Source of the DNA: Leifsonia shinshuensis
GTDB taxonomy: Bacteria > Actinomycetota > Actinomycetes > Actinomycetales > Microbacteriaceae
Assembly: GCF_022606355.1 (NCBI RefSeq)
Contig: NZ_JAHHZQ010000003.1
Location: 682,001-746,000, forward strand
Length of the DNA: 64,000 nt
Reading direction: 5' to 3'
The notes under the pieces are model-generated. The model saw only the letters and a list, made by a program, of their open reading frames with translations. It searched no databases and had not been told where the DNA came from. The stretch's first letter is position 1. Each line of letters opens with the position of its first letter. The position numbers were made by a program, and so were the translations under genes. Positions 49,382-57,205 of the stretch are shown piece by piece.

Positions 49382-49933
49382 TCAGCCTCGAGCGGCCTCC
49401 CACTCCCCCGCCAGCAGCGACCACACCTGCTTGTCGTGGAACACGCCGGCGACCGGCCACGCCTCCCTGAGCACGCCGTCCAGCGTCATCCCGAGGCGCC
49501 GGGCGACGGCGGAGCTGCGCTCGTTGTCGCTGCGGCACCGCCACTCGGCGCGGTGCATACCGCGCTCGTCGAACGCATACGCGAGCAGCACGCGCACGGC
49601 GGCGGTGATGTGGCCACGGCCCTCCGCACCCGGCTCGAGCCAGCAGCCGATCTCGAAGGAGCCGGTCGCCGGCGAGAAGTCGACGAACATGACGCCGCCG
49701 ACGAGCATCTCACCGACCCGGATCCCGTAGATGCCCGCACCCTCCCGAGCCGCACGCTCGGCGTAGCGGTCCAGCGTCGCCCGCGCGCCGTCGATGTCGG
49801 TGGTGACGAACGACGGCCCGACCCACGGCCGGATGTGCTCGCGCGCCCGATCGAGATGCGCGGCGAACTCCTCGGCCCGCCACGGTTCGAGGGGGCTGAG
49901 GGTGGCGCCGGACGGGAGGGTGGTGGAGAGCAT
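49382..49933 (-). CDS. GNAT acetyltransferase, RimJ/RimL type
   Basis: The 183-residue protein matches the RimL-type GNAT fold: SFVTTDIDGARATLDRYA, GGVMFVDFSPATGSFEIGCW, LEPGAEGRGHITAAVRVLLA (acetyl-CoA motif E-G-R-G-H-I), and CRSDNERSSAVARRLGMTLDGVLRE. Proteins of this group acetylate N-termini of ribosomal proteins or small-molecule amines; the target here is unknown. The gene is on the same strand as the next GNAT, 23 bp away. Confidence 0.9.
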   Translation of the reverse strand: MLSTTLPSGATLSPLEPWRAEEFAAHLDRAREHIRPWVGPSFVTTDIDGARATLDRYAERAAREGAGIYGIRVGEMLVGGVMFVDFSPATGSFEIGCWLEPGAEGRGHITAAVRVLLAYAFDERGMHRAEWRCRSDNERSSAVARRLGMTLDGVLREAWPVAGVFHDKQVWSLLAGEWEAARG

Positions 49934-49956
49934 GGAGTCACCCTATCGAGGGCGGG

Positions 49957-50502
49957 TCAGGTCGCCCAGGGCACGGGCGTGATGGTGCCTTCGGTCCAAT
50001 CGCTCCGCAGGATCGCGTACGCCACCGCGTCGAGCGGAGGCTTCCCCGCGACGGGCCAGCCTTCGCGATAGTGAGCCTCCTTGACGTACCCGGCCGCCGT
50101 GAACACGCGACGCATCGCCGCATTGTCGATGCGGGTGTTGCCCTCGATCCGGTTCAGCTCGGGATGCGCGCGGAAGACCGTCGCGGTGGCCAGCCGAAGG
50201 GCTGCCCGGCCGAGGCCGCGCCCGCGATGTGCTTCCGCGATTCGCAGATCGATCAGCGGAGTGCCGTCGGTGATCTCCTCGAAGACGATGAGCCCCACGC
50301 GATGGCCCTCCCCGATCGACGCATCCTGGATCCAGTACGCCTCGTTCGCCGGTCCGCTGAAGTCGCCCCGGGCGACACGTCTCGCCACCTCCTCGCGGGT
50401 GGGCTGCACGGAGCTGTGGAACGGGAACCGGTTGGTCGAGAGCAACGCGATGAGCTCGGCGGCATCCGCCACGGGATCGACGCGTGAAAGCGTGATGGTC
50501 AT
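49957..50502 (-). CDS. GNAT acetyltransferase
   Basis: The 181-residue protein has the GNAT acetyl-CoA segment LRIAEAHRGRGLGRAALRLA and NTRIDNAAMRRVFTAAGYVKEAHYREGWPV, typical of the RimJ/RimL-like group. The acceptor is not known. ATG 50502 lies 10 nt after the stop of the Doc toxin gene, so it is probably co-transcribed with the toxin-antitoxin pair. The frame reads further upstream to 50856 only as a shadow of the toxin gene. Confidence 0.87.
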   Translation of the reverse strand: MTITLSRVDPVADAAELIALLSTNRFPFHSSVQPTREEVARRVARGDFSGPANEAYWIQDASIGEGHRVGLIVFEEITDGTPLIDLRIAEAHRGRGLGRAALRLATATVFRAHPELNRIEGNTRIDNAAMRRVFTAAGYVKEAHYREGWPVAGKPPLDAVAYAILRSDWTEGTITPVPWAT

Positions 50503-50512
50503 GCGGGCGGAC

Positions 50513-50911
50513 TCAATCGTTGGTGACGCGTGTGAACCACAGCGCGAGCCGCTCGGCGATGTCCCCGATCTCCTGCAGCTCCCCCGCGGCGATCGCCACG
50601 ATGGTGTCGAACATCGCGTCTTCGTCGTAGTTCTCCTCGAACCCGTTGAGCTGGAAGAAGAGCACGCAGAGGATCCAGCCCGTGCGCTTGTTCCCGTCGA
50701 GCAGCGCGTGGTTGCGCAGGAGCGAGTGCAGCAGAGCCGCGCCTTTGGCGTAGACATCGGGATAGGCGTCGCGACCGAACAGTGTCGCCGCCGGCCGCTC
50801 GAGAGCGGACTGCAGGAGAACCGTGTCGCGAATGTAGTCGAGCGGCCTGCCGCCATGGACGGCCGCGATGCCCAGAAGCGCCTCCTCGAGCGTCAGGTAG
50901 CGGACGCTCAC
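50513..50911 (-). CDS. Doc-type (Fic-domain) toxin
   Basis: The 132-residue protein has the Doc form of the Fic motif, HALLDGNKRTGW (His68, then D-G-N-K-R), and the usual YLTLEEAL start and LFGRDAYPDVYAKGAALLHSL helix. Doc toxins phosphorylate EF-Tu with ATP and stop translation. The start GTG overlaps the stop of the small upstream gene (GTGA), giving the antitoxin-first order. The protein is complete in length and keeps the active-site residues, so it may be functional. Confidence 0.9.
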   Translation of the reverse strand: MSVRYLTLEEALLGIAAVHGGRPLDYIRDTVLLQSALERPAATLFGRDAYPDVYAKGAALLHSLLRNHALLDGNKRTGWILCVLFFQLNGFEENYDEDAMFDTIVAIAAGELQEIGDIAERLALWFTRVTND

Positions 50912-51135
50912 GCGTCGCGCAGCCGCTCGAGCAGGCCGGCGTTCTCCGTCACGATCCGGTCGATGGCCTGCTGCACCACCCTGTCGTGCGCCGCGATGTA
51001 GGCATCGACGGCGTCGAGCACCGTGGCAGTGAAGGTCGAGTGGGTGTCATCCGCGATCGCCGAGAGCATGGCCACTTGATCGTCGCGGAAGGCGATGAGC
51101 TTCTTGCTGCGGTGGACGGGTTCTGTCTGGGTCAC
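50908..51135 (-). CDS. antitoxin of the Doc pair, ribbon-helix-helix-like
   Basis: The 75-residue protein has an N-terminal KKLIAFRDDQVAMLSAIADD stretch that could form a ribbon-helix-helix DNA-binding unit, followed by TATVLDAVDAYIAAH and a C-terminal helix for toxin binding. It is not a clear Phd homologue. The GTG start is 3 nt after a run of nine G (minus strand), which must serve as the ribosome-binding site. Its stop overlaps the toxin start by 4 nt. Confidence 0.75.
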   Translation of the reverse strand: MTQTEPVHRSKKLIAFRDDQVAMLSAIADDTHSTFTATVLDAVDAYIAAHDRVVQQAIDRIVTENAGLLERLRDA

Positions 51136-51138
51136 AAG

Positions 51139-51183
51139 CCCCCCCCCTGTATATAGAGATGTGCGGCGAGTATATATCTCTTT
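51139..51183 (-). promoter_or_regulatory. AT-rich promoter/operator and G9 tract of the toxin-antitoxin unit
   Basis: The region has nine consecutive C on the plus strand (51139-51147), then an AT-rich stretch with two TATATA blocks and the inverted repeat AGAGAT (51155-51160)/ATCTCT (51176-51181). It is the most AT-rich spot nearby. The repeat is a likely autoregulation site for the antitoxin; the homopolymer lies between promoter and start codon. Confidence 0.55.
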
Positions 51184-51236
51184 AGCAGCGGATGAAACCC
51201 GCGTAACACTCCTCGCGCTCCCCGTCGACCCTCGCT

Positions 51237-51275
51237 ATGTTCAAATCGGAGTCACTTCCGACTCCCCCTGAACAT
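51237..51275 (+). promoter_or_regulatory. two-part hairpin upstream of the aquaporin gene
   Basis: ATGTTCA (51237-51243) pairs with TGAACAT (51269-51275), and GGAGTC (51248-51253) pairs with GACTCC (51260-51265) inside it. The structure ends 16 nt before the ATG at 51292, just ahead of the AAAGGA ribosome-binding site. It may be a leader structure or a binding site. Confidence 0.5.
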
Positions 51276-51291
51276 CCAGCAAAGGATCAGC

Positions 51292-52080
51292 ATGTCAGAA
51301 GCAGCACCGCCCGCCACCGTGTCGGCCGCGCCCGTCGCGCCCGCCTCCCCCGCGGTGGCCGCGCGTCTCGCCGCCGAGGTCGCCGGGACGTTCGTCCTGG
51401 TCTTCGGCGTCATCGGCACGGCGCTCTTCGCTGCCGGGTTCAACGGCGGCACCGCAGGGCTGAACGTCGGCTTCCTCGGCGTCGCGCTCGCCCTCGGCCT
51501 GAGCGTGCTGGTCTCCGCCTACGCCTTCGGGCCGGTCTCGGGAGGCCACTTCAACCCGGCCGTGACCATCGGCCTGGCGATCGCCGGCCGGTTCGCCTGG
51601 AAGGACGTCGCCGGCTACATCGTCGCGCAGCTCGTCGGCGGCATCGTCGCGTCGTCCCTCCTCGTCGCCATCGCGGCAGCCGGGCCGGACGGGTTCCTCG
51701 CCAACGCGCAGAAGGGCGGCTTCGCGTCGACCGGCTGGGGCGAGCTCTCCCCCGGCGGCTTCGGTCTGGTCTCCTCGCTGCTGGTGGAGATCATCGCGAC
51801 CGCGATCCTCGTCTACGTCATCCTCGGCGTCACGAGCAGCCGCGCGGCGGACGGCTTCGGCCCCCTCGCCATCGGGCTCACCCTCACCCTGGTCGCCCTG
51901 GTCGCGATCCCGATCTCGAACGGGTCGTTCAACCCGGCCCGCTCGATCGCGACCGCGATCTACGGCGGACCCACGGCTCTCGCCCAGCTCTGGCTGTCCA
52001 TCGTCGCGCCGATCGTCGGCGCGGCGATCGCCGGCATCACCTTCAAGCCGCTGTTCGACAAGCTGCGCCGCGCGAGCTGA
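51292..52080 (+). CDS. aqpZ: aquaporin, MIP family (AqpZ-like)
   Basis: The 262-residue channel has six membrane segments and both NPA boxes: SGGHFNPAVT near residue 84 and NGSFNPARS near residue 210. FNPARS with the preceding short loop is typical of water-selective AqpZ rather than glycerol facilitators. The first 24 residues are an Ala/Pro-rich extension outside the fold. AAAGGA precedes the ATG. A strong hairpin follows the stop. The gene probably serves osmotic water flow; no glycerol kinase or regulator is adjacent. Confidence 0.9.
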   Translation: MSEAAPPATVSAAPVAPASPAVAARLAAEVAGTFVLVFGVIGTALFAAGFNGGTAGLNVGFLGVALALGLSVLVSAYAFGPVSGGHFNPAVTIGLAIAGRFAWKDVAGYIVAQLVGGIVASSLLVAIAAAGPDGFLANAQKGGFASTGWGELSPGGFGLVSSLLVEIIATAILVYVILGVTSSRAADGFGPLAIGLTLTLVALVAIPISNGSFNPARSIATAIYGGPTALAQLWLSIVAPIVGAAIAGITFKPLFDKLRRAS

Positions 52081-52096
52081 TCCACGCGCGACGACA

Positions 52097-52129
52097 GGAG
52101 GCCGGTCCCGGATGGCGGGGCCGGCCTCC
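52097..52129 (+). terminator. aquaporin terminator hairpin
   Basis: GGAGGCCGGTCCC (52097-52109) pairs with GGGGCCGGCCTCC (52117-52129), 13 bp with one G-T mismatch and a 7 nt loop, starting 17 nt after the stop codon. No clear T-run follows. Confidence 0.65.
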
Positions 52130-52134
52130 CGTCG

Positions 52135-52173
52135 TCCACCGGCCTACTCCACCGGCCTACTCCACCGGCCGAC
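52135..52173. repeat. three 13 bp tandem repeats at a gene end
   Basis: TCCACCGGCCTAC occurs twice and a third time as TCCACCGGCCGAC. The third copy and part of the second encode the last residues (SRPVE) and stop of the VOC gene on the minus strand. Confidence 0.75.
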
Positions 52174-52531
52174 TGAAGAGATTGACCAGGTTCCCGTCCG
52201 GGTCGCGGAAGAGTGCCGACCGGTTGCCCCAGGGCATCGTCGTCGGCGCCAGCACGACCTCCCGCAGCCGTGACTCGATGCGGGCGAACTCGGCGTCGAC
52301 GTCGGCGACGACGAACTCGAGGATGACCGACGCGTTGCTTCCGGGCCGGGGCGCCGCCTCGCCGAGCATCGCCACGGTGGCCGTGCTCCCGATGGCGAGC
52401 GCGCCGGCCCGCGTGCGGAACTCGGCGAACACCGGGGCCGGCCGGGACGCGGGAGCGTTCAGGACGAGTTCGTAGAACGCGACGAGACCGTCGAGATCGT
52501 CGGTGATGATGCGGACGGATGCGAAGTCCAT
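52157..52531 (-). CDS. VOC family protein
   Basis: The 124-residue protein is a single glyoxalase/bleomycin-resistance-like module (VRIITDDLDGLVAFYELVLN; ILEFVVADVDAEFARIES; SALFRDPDGNLVNLFSRPVE). The substrate is unknown. ATG 52531 has GAGAGGATCACCC upstream. It lies downstream of the WYL regulator gene on the same strand, at 94 nt. Its 3' end runs into a 13 bp tandem repeat. Confidence 0.88.
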   Translation of the reverse strand: MDFASVRIITDDLDGLVAFYELVLNAPASRPAPVFAEFRTRAGALAIGSTATVAMLGEAAPRPGSNASVILEFVVADVDAEFARIESRLREVVLAPTTMPWGNRSALFRDPDGNLVNLFSRPVE

Positions 52532-52625
52532 GGGTGATCCTCTCTGCCGGGGCCGTTCGACCCCGCCATCCAGACTGCGGCGGCCGGGCGACACCGTCCT
52601 GTCGGTGTTTACGAGCGGACGGCGT

Positions 52626-53333
52626 TCAGGCTTGATCGTCGCCGAGCCGGAGGCTGCGGACCTCCCCGTACGCGATGTCGAGCTCCGCGATGGTGAGGGC
52701 GCGGCGGGGCGGGCGCTCGCCCGTGGTCTCCACCGAGGCGATCCGGTCGCCGCGGAAGGCGCGGATCCCGTCGCGCAGCCGGCACCAGGCGATGAGATAC
52801 CAGTCGCGCCCCTTGCCCACGTAGCCCAGGGGCTCCACCTCGCGCTCCGTCTCGGTACCGGCGCGGTCGCGGTAGACGATCCGCAGCACGCGTCCGGAGC
52901 GCAGCGCGCCGTCGAGGCCCGCCACGACCTCCGCCGCCCGGCCGTCGTCGAGGAGGTGGATGCGTGCCGCCAGCTCCGCCGTCTCGCGGAGCTTCGGCTC
53001 GTCCATCACGGCGACCACTTTGCGCAGCGCGGAGGCGGCGGACGTCGCGAACGGACTCGACGCCAGCATCCCGAGCGCCGTCGTGACGGCGAGCGCCTCG
53101 TCGACGGTGAACCCGAGCGGGGCCAGGGTGTGCGCGCGGTCGATCGTGTACCCGCCCGTCCTTCCGGACTCCGCCCAGATCGGCACGCCGGCCTGCTGCA
53201 GGGCGGACAGGTCCCGCTCGATCGTCCGCGAGCTGACCTCGAAACGCTCGGCGAGCCACCGGGCGCTGCGCGGGCGCGGCGCGACGGCGCGGAGCTCCTC
53301 GACCAGTGCGTAGAGACGGTCGGTGCGGTTCAC
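52626..53333 (-). CDS. WYL-domain transcriptional regulator
   Basis: The 235-residue protein has an N-terminal helix-turn-helix (RSARWLAERFEVSSRTIERDLSALQQ), a middle linker, and a C-terminal WYL domain (LGYVGKGRDWYLIAWCRLRDG with RAFRGDRIASVETTGERP). WYL regulators bind nucleotides or nucleic acid ligands. GTG 53333 is 6 nt after TAGAGT (53340-53345 on the minus strand), so the mRNA is probably leaderless. It may control the VOC gene downstream. It is unlikely to regulate the GH51 gene, which has its own LacI regulator. Confidence 0.9.
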   Translation of the reverse strand: MNRTDRLYALVEELRAVAPRPRSARWLAERFEVSSRTIERDLSALQQAGVPIWAESGRTGGYTIDRAHTLAPLGFTVDEALAVTTALGMLASSPFATSAASALRKVVAVMDEPKLRETAELAARIHLLDDGRAAEVVAGLDGALRSGRVLRIVYRDRAGTETEREVEPLGYVGKGRDWYLIAWCRLRDGIRAFRGDRIASVETTGERPPRRALTIAELDIAYGEVRSLRLGDDQA

Positions 53334-53374
53334 GCCTCGACTCTAGACGGCGGCCCGGGTCCCGCCCGCGTCGC

Positions 53375-54883
53375 TCACCCCAGCGACACCGCCGTCCACG
53401 ACACCGGCGGCAGTTCGACGCGCAGGACGCCATCGGCGATCGAGACCGCGGCGGCGCGCGGCGCCACCCGCTCGCGGTCCTCGAGCGTGTTCTTCGCGTT
53501 CACGTCGTCGTCGGTGAGGGTGTGCGACTCGAGGACGCCCACGTCGCCGAGCGCGCTGATGTCGGCGATCACCGTGATGGGCTCCGTCACGCTCCTGTTC
53601 ACCAGGAACAGGGCGGTCCGCCCCGACTCGGGGTCGTTCGTCGCGACCGCGTCGACCAGCGGCACCTCCCCGTAGACGGCGGTGGAGTGGGTCGGGCTCT
53701 CGATCGGGATCCGGAGCGCCTCGCCGCGGGCGAGCCGTGAAGTGATCGAGAACGGGAAGAACGTCGTCTGCCGCCAGGCGGGGCCTCCCGGCTCTGTCAT
53801 GATCGGCGCGATCACGTTCACCAGCTGGGCCAGCGACGCGCTCGTCACCCGGTCGGCGTGCTTGAGCAGCGAGATCAGCAGGCTGCCGAAGACGACCGCG
53901 TCGGCGACCGAGTACACGTCCTCCAGGAGGCGCGGCGCGACCGGCCAGTTGTCGATGCCCTCGATCTTGTCGACGCCCTGCCAGCGGTCCATGTACCAGA
54001 CGTTCCACTCGTCGAACGAGAGCTCGATGGTCTTGTCGCTTCCGCGGACGGCTTTCACGTGGTCCGCCGTGACGACCACCGACTCGATGAAGCGGTCCAT
54101 GTCGGTGGAGGACGCCAGGAAGCTGTCCAGGTCGCCGTTGCGCTCCTGGTAGTAGGCGTGCAGCGAGATGTAGTTCACGTCGTCGTACGTGTGGGTGAGC
54201 ACGACCCGCTCCCACTCGCCGAACGTGGGCATGGCGGCGCCCGACGAGCCGCACACCACCAGCTCGATCGACGGGTCGAGCTGGCGCATCCCCTTCGCGG
54301 TCTGCGCTGCGAGCTTGCCGTAGTCGTCGGCCGAGCGGTGGCCCAGCTGCCACGGGCCGTCCATCTCGTTGCCGAGGCACCAGATGCGCACGTCGAACGG
54401 CGCCGTTCGGCCGTTCGCGACGCGGCGGTCGCTGAGGGTGCTCCCGCCCGGCACGTTGGCGTACTCGAGCAGATCGATCGCTTCGAGCGTGCCCCGCGTC
54501 CCGAGGTTCACGGCCATCATCAGGTTGCTGCCGACCTTGTCGAGCCAGGAGGCGAACTCGTGGAGACCGACCTCGTTGGTCTCGGTCGAGTGCCAGGCCA
54601 GGTCGAGACGCCGCGGCCGGTCTTCGCGCGGACCGACGCTGTCCTCCCAGCGGAACCCGGAGACGAAGTTGCCCCCCGGGTAGCGGATGGTGGACACACC
54701 GAGCTCCTTCACGAGCTCGATCACGTCGCGGCGGAAGCCCTCGCCGTCGGCTTCCGGGTGGCCGGGCTCGTAGATGCCGTCGTAGACGTGGCGGCCGAGG
54801 TGCTCGACGAACCCGCCGAAGAGGCGGCGTCGCACGGCGCCGATCGCCGAACGCGGGTCGATGGTGAGGTGTGCACTGGTCAT
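53375..54883 (-). CDS. GH51 alpha-L-arabinofuranosidase
   Basis: The 502-residue enzyme has the GH51 layout: FGGFVEHLGRHVYDGIYEPG at the start, STIRYPGGNFVSGFRWEDSV, acid/base Glu173 in WCLGNEMDGPWQ and nucleophile Glu292 in LSFDEWNVWY, then a C-terminal beta-domain. There is no signal peptide, so it cleaves arabinofuranosyl side chains from imported oligosaccharides. ATG 54883 follows GAGAAGCCC; the frame is open to 54955 without a better start. Two operator-like sites lie just upstream, and a LacI regulator gene is next on the same strand. Confidence 0.93.
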   Translation of the reverse strand: MTSAHLTIDPRSAIGAVRRRLFGGFVEHLGRHVYDGIYEPGHPEADGEGFRRDVIELVKELGVSTIRYPGGNFVSGFRWEDSVGPREDRPRRLDLAWHSTETNEVGLHEFASWLDKVGSNLMMAVNLGTRGTLEAIDLLEYANVPGGSTLSDRRVANGRTAPFDVRIWCLGNEMDGPWQLGHRSADDYGKLAAQTAKGMRQLDPSIELVVCGSSGAAMPTFGEWERVVLTHTYDDVNYISLHAYYQERNGDLDSFLASSTDMDRFIESVVVTADHVKAVRGSDKTIELSFDEWNVWYMDRWQGVDKIEGIDNWPVAPRLLEDVYSVADAVVFGSLLISLLKHADRVTSASLAQLVNVIAPIMTEPGGPAWRQTTFFPFSITSRLARGEALRIPIESPTHSTAVYGEVPLVDAVATNDPESGRTALFLVNRSVTEPITVIADISALGDVGVLESHTLTDDDVNAKNTLEDRERVAPRAAAVSIADGVLRVELPPVSWTAVSLG

Positions 54884-54900
54884 AGGGCTTCTCGTCGCTC

Positions 54901-54925
54901 TCCAACGTTGTAGGTAAACGTTGTA
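54901..54925. promoter_or_regulatory. paired LacI-type operators before the arabinofuranosidase gene
   Basis: TCCAACGTTGTA (54901-54912, one mismatch) and GTAAACGTTGTA (54914-54925, good right half) share AACGTTGTA with the site at 56027-56038 before the regulator gene. They lie 17-42 nt upstream of the GH51 start and would block its promoter. Confidence 0.65.
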
Positions 54926-54967
54926 GAGAATATCGAGCGGTCCGGGTCCCGTCAAGGACGGGCCGGG

Positions 54968-55999
54968 TCAGGCGCCGCTGCCTCTGGCGCCCGCCGTCGC
55001 CGACTCGCGCTCGACGATGCGGAAATCGGCGAGCAGCAGCCGGGGCGGCCCCGCGGCCTCCGGCGCGGTGATCCGCTCCAGGAGGCGCCCCACCGCCGAA
55101 CGGGCGATCCAGGCGCGTCCCGGATCGACGCTCGTCAGCGAGGGGATGGAGTACTCGGCCTCGTCGACGTCGTCGAAGCCGATCACGGCGACGTCCTGGG
55201 GAACCCGGAGGCCGGCCTCGTCGAGCGCGCGCATCGCCCCGAACGCGAGGGCGTCGTTGAACGCGAAGACCGCGTCGAAGGCGACGCCCGTCTCGATGAG
55301 AGTCCGCACGCTGGCCGCGCCGTTGAACCGATGCCACGGATCGGCGTAGGTGATGAGGTCAGGGTCAGACGGGATCCCGGCCTCCTCGAGCGCCTCCCGG
55401 TAGCCGCGCAGCCGGAGCCCCGCCGAACCCACGACCTCGCCGCGGTGGGCGCCGACGACCGCGATGCGACGCCGAGCCGACCCCAGCAGGTACCGGGTTG
55501 CGGCCTGGGCGGCCTCGACGTTCCGCATGGTCACGTGGTCCACGTTCTCATCGAAGATCCGCTCGCCCAGCAGCACGAGCGGGTACGGCACGTCGAGCCG
55601 CGACGCGTCCTCCTGCCCCATGCCTCGGGCGCTGAAGATCAGACCGTCGGTGAGTTTCCGCCGCGGGCTCTGCAGCAGTTCCAGCTCCCGCTCCCGCTCG
55701 CCCCCGGTCTGCTCGACGAGAACGGCGAAGCCGGCGCTCTCGGCCTCCGCGATCACGGCGGCAGCCAGCTCGGCGAAGTAGTTCAACGCCAGATCGGGCA
55801 CTGCGAGCGCGATGGCGCCCGTGCGGCCCGACCGCAGGTTGCGGGCGGTCAGATTCGGCGTGTAGCCGAGCTCGGCGATCGCCTCCTCGACCCGGGTGCG
55901 GGTGGCCGGACGGATGTGGGGGTAGTCGTTGATGACGTTGGAGACCGTCTTGATCGAGACCCCGGCCCGCCGGGCCACGTCGTGCAGCGTCACCGCCAT
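54968..55999 (-). CDS. LacI family regulator of the arabinofuranosidase locus
   Basis: The 343-residue protein has the LacI helix-turn-helix (LHDVARRAGVSIKTVSNVIN) and hinge, then a sensor domain (AIALAVPDLALNYFAELAAA; VAVIGFDDVDEAEYSIPSLT). It is 84 nt upstream of the GH51 gene on the same strand, and identical operator cores precede both genes, so it most likely represses itself and the arabinofuranosidase until an arabinose-type sugar binds. The ligand is inferred from the neighbour only. Confidence 0.93.
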   Translation of the reverse strand: MAVTLHDVARRAGVSIKTVSNVINDYPHIRPATRTRVEEAIAELGYTPNLTARNLRSGRTGAIALAVPDLALNYFAELAAAVIAEAESAGFAVLVEQTGGERERELELLQSPRRKLTDGLIFSARGMGQEDASRLDVPYPLVLLGERIFDENVDHVTMRNVEAAQAATRYLLGSARRRIAVVGAHRGEVVGSAGLRLRGYREALEEAGIPSDPDLITYADPWHRFNGAASVRTLIETGVAFDAVFAFNDALAFGAMRALDEAGLRVPQDVAVIGFDDVDEAEYSIPSLTSVDPGRAWIARSAVGRLLERITAPEAAGPPRLLLADFRIVERESATAGARGSGA

Positions 56000-56026
56000 C
56001 GCTCCCCCTCCACGGGCCGCAGGTTT

Positions 56027-56038
56027 TACAACGTTATA
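56027..56038. promoter_or_regulatory. LacI-type operator before the regulator gene
   Basis: TACAACGTTATA is a 12 bp palindrome with one mismatched pair, 27 nt upstream of the LacI ATG. It shares CAACGTT with the sites at 54901-54925, which indicates autoregulation. Confidence 0.6.
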
Positions 56039-56110
56039 CCACCCGTGATCCGCGCGATCTCGGGGCGACGGGAACGGCCGGCGCAGCTGCCCCCGTCCGC
56101 TCCGCGCGGC

Positions 56111-56710
56111 CTACCCTCGCGGGCGGTCCGGCGGCAGGAAGGTGACCGCGGTCGCCGTGTCGCCTGCGCCGCCGCCGTAGTCGATCGTCGCGTCCAACTC
56201 GGCGGGCATGGGCATCCGGATCGCGGTCCGGACGATCCTCAGCGCTCCGCGGGCGAAGAACATGTCGACGTCCTGTTCGCTCGCATCGGTGAGCTGGCGC
56301 ACCCGCGCGACCAGGCGTGTCATCCGGACTCGGCAGATCCGCTCGATCTCGTCGTCGGCGCACGCCGCGGCCCACGCCTGGAGCTGGAACTGAAGGACGG
56401 ACTCGTCGGCGAGGAGGTGCGCGTACGCCGCACCCAGGGCGGCCAGCGTCAGCGTGCCACCGGTCGCCCCGGCCTCCTCCTCCAGCTCGTCGATGGTCGC
56501 CTCGATGAGGTCGTGACAGAGCTCGACGCACTCCACGAACAGGGCGTGCTTCGAGTCGAACAGCTGGAAGAGGTACGGCTGCGAGACGCCGAGCCGCTGA
56601 GCGACCTGGGTCATCGAGGTCCCGACGTATCCCGCATCGGCGAAGACGCTCAGCGCAGCGCGGGTGGCCAGCGGCCGCCGATCGGCAGCGGACATTCGCT
56701 CTCGGGCCAT
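56111..56710 (-). CDS. TetR family transcriptional regulator
   Basis: The 199-residue protein has a TetR helix-turn-helix (ALSVFADAGYVGTSMTQVAQ, then GVSQPYLFQLFDSKHALFVE) and a ligand-binding region of about 140 residues. ATG 56710 is 7 nt after TAGATT (56718-56723), so the mRNA is probably leaderless; an ATG five codons in is an alternative. The operator-like palindrome at 56736-56757 overlaps its promoter. It is divergent from the membrane-embedded hydrolase at 57206, its probable target. Confidence 0.9.
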   Translation of the reverse strand: MARERMSAADRRPLATRAALSVFADAGYVGTSMTQVAQRLGVSQPYLFQLFDSKHALFVECVELCHDLIEATIDELEEEAGATGGTLTLAALGAAYAHLLADESVLQFQLQAWAAACADDEIERICRVRMTRLVARVRQLTDASEQDVDMFFARGALRIVRTAIRMPMPAELDATIDYGGGAGDTATAVTFLPPDRPRG

Positions 56711-56735
56711 GGAGACAAATCTAGCGGAGTCCGCA

Positions 56736-56757
56736 ACTTAGTTAGCAGCCACTAAGT
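56736..56757. promoter_or_regulatory. candidate TetR operator
   Basis: ACTTAGT (56736-56742) and ACTAAGT (56751-56757) are exact 7 nt complements with an 8 nt spacer, placed upstream of the -10 of the tetR-type gene where the -35 should be. Size and form fit a TetR-family operator. Confidence 0.65.
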
Positions 56758-56892
56758 AAGGCCATCCGGCGGTGCGCTGCACATTTGTTCGCACGAAGAT
56801 CAGCCGGATTCCGCGGATCACTGTGGTCGATCCGCACAATTGTGCAGTCCTCCACGGCGAGAACCGCTCCGGGTTCTCGCTAGCATCTGGCT

Positions 56893-57168
56893 ATGTCGAG
56901 CGATTCGGAGCTCGACAGCACCCTGGTGATCGACCGTGACGTGGCCGTTCGATCGACCGAGGGCCGGACCGTGCGCGGAGACCTGCATCCGCGTCCACCA
57001 TTCCGAGGCCTCCACGGCCGATCCACGTCGGCTCGGTCTCGGATAGGGGAGACAGCTGCCGATATCAGCTGTCTCCCCGACCCTCGGCCCCCTGGGGATG
57101 GGCACGGGCGCAGCCGCCCACGTGCCCGCTGTCCGCCCGGAACGGCGAACACGCGCGACCTCCGCTGA
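56893..57168 (+). CDS. doubtful leader ORF, 91 codons
   Basis: ATG 56893 stands 6 nt after TAGCAT, like other leaderless genes here. The first 30 codons look protein-like (MSSDSELDSTLVIDRDVAVR) with GC-rich third positions; the rest, which crosses the 57046-57078 hairpin, is Arg/Pro-rich and unconvincing. It ends 37 nt before the hydrolase start. It may be a leader peptide, a remnant, or chance. Confidence 0.25.
   Translation: MSSDSELDSTLVIDRDVAVRSTEGRTVRGDLHPRPPFRGLHGRSTSARSRIGETAADISCLPDPRPPGDGHGRSRPRARCPPGTANTRDLR
57046..57078 (+). promoter_or_regulatory. perfect 13 bp hairpin in the hydrolase leader
   Basis: GGGGAGACAGCTG and its exact complement enclose a 7 nt loop, 128 nt before the hydrolase start. 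If the transcript begins near 56893, this would be in the leader and could act as an attenuator or terminator. No T-run follows. Confidence 0.5.
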
Positions 57169-57205
57169 CCGGTCGACCGGCTCAGTCACACAGAAAGAAG
57201 AAGCA

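Larger units (their letters stand above)
56711..57205. other. 495 bp palindrome-rich divergent regulatory region
   Basis: Between the tetR-type gene and the membrane hydrolase lie five perfect inverted repeats: ACTTAGT/ACTAAGT, GCGGATC/GATCCGC (56813-56819, 56829-56835), GCACAATTGTGC (56834-56845), GCGAGAACC/GGTTCTCGC (56857-56880) and GGGGAGACAGCTG/CAGCTGTCTCCCC (57046-57078). A TAGCAT at 56881-56886 is followed by ATG 56893, opening a doubtful 91-codon frame. Confidence 0.6.
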
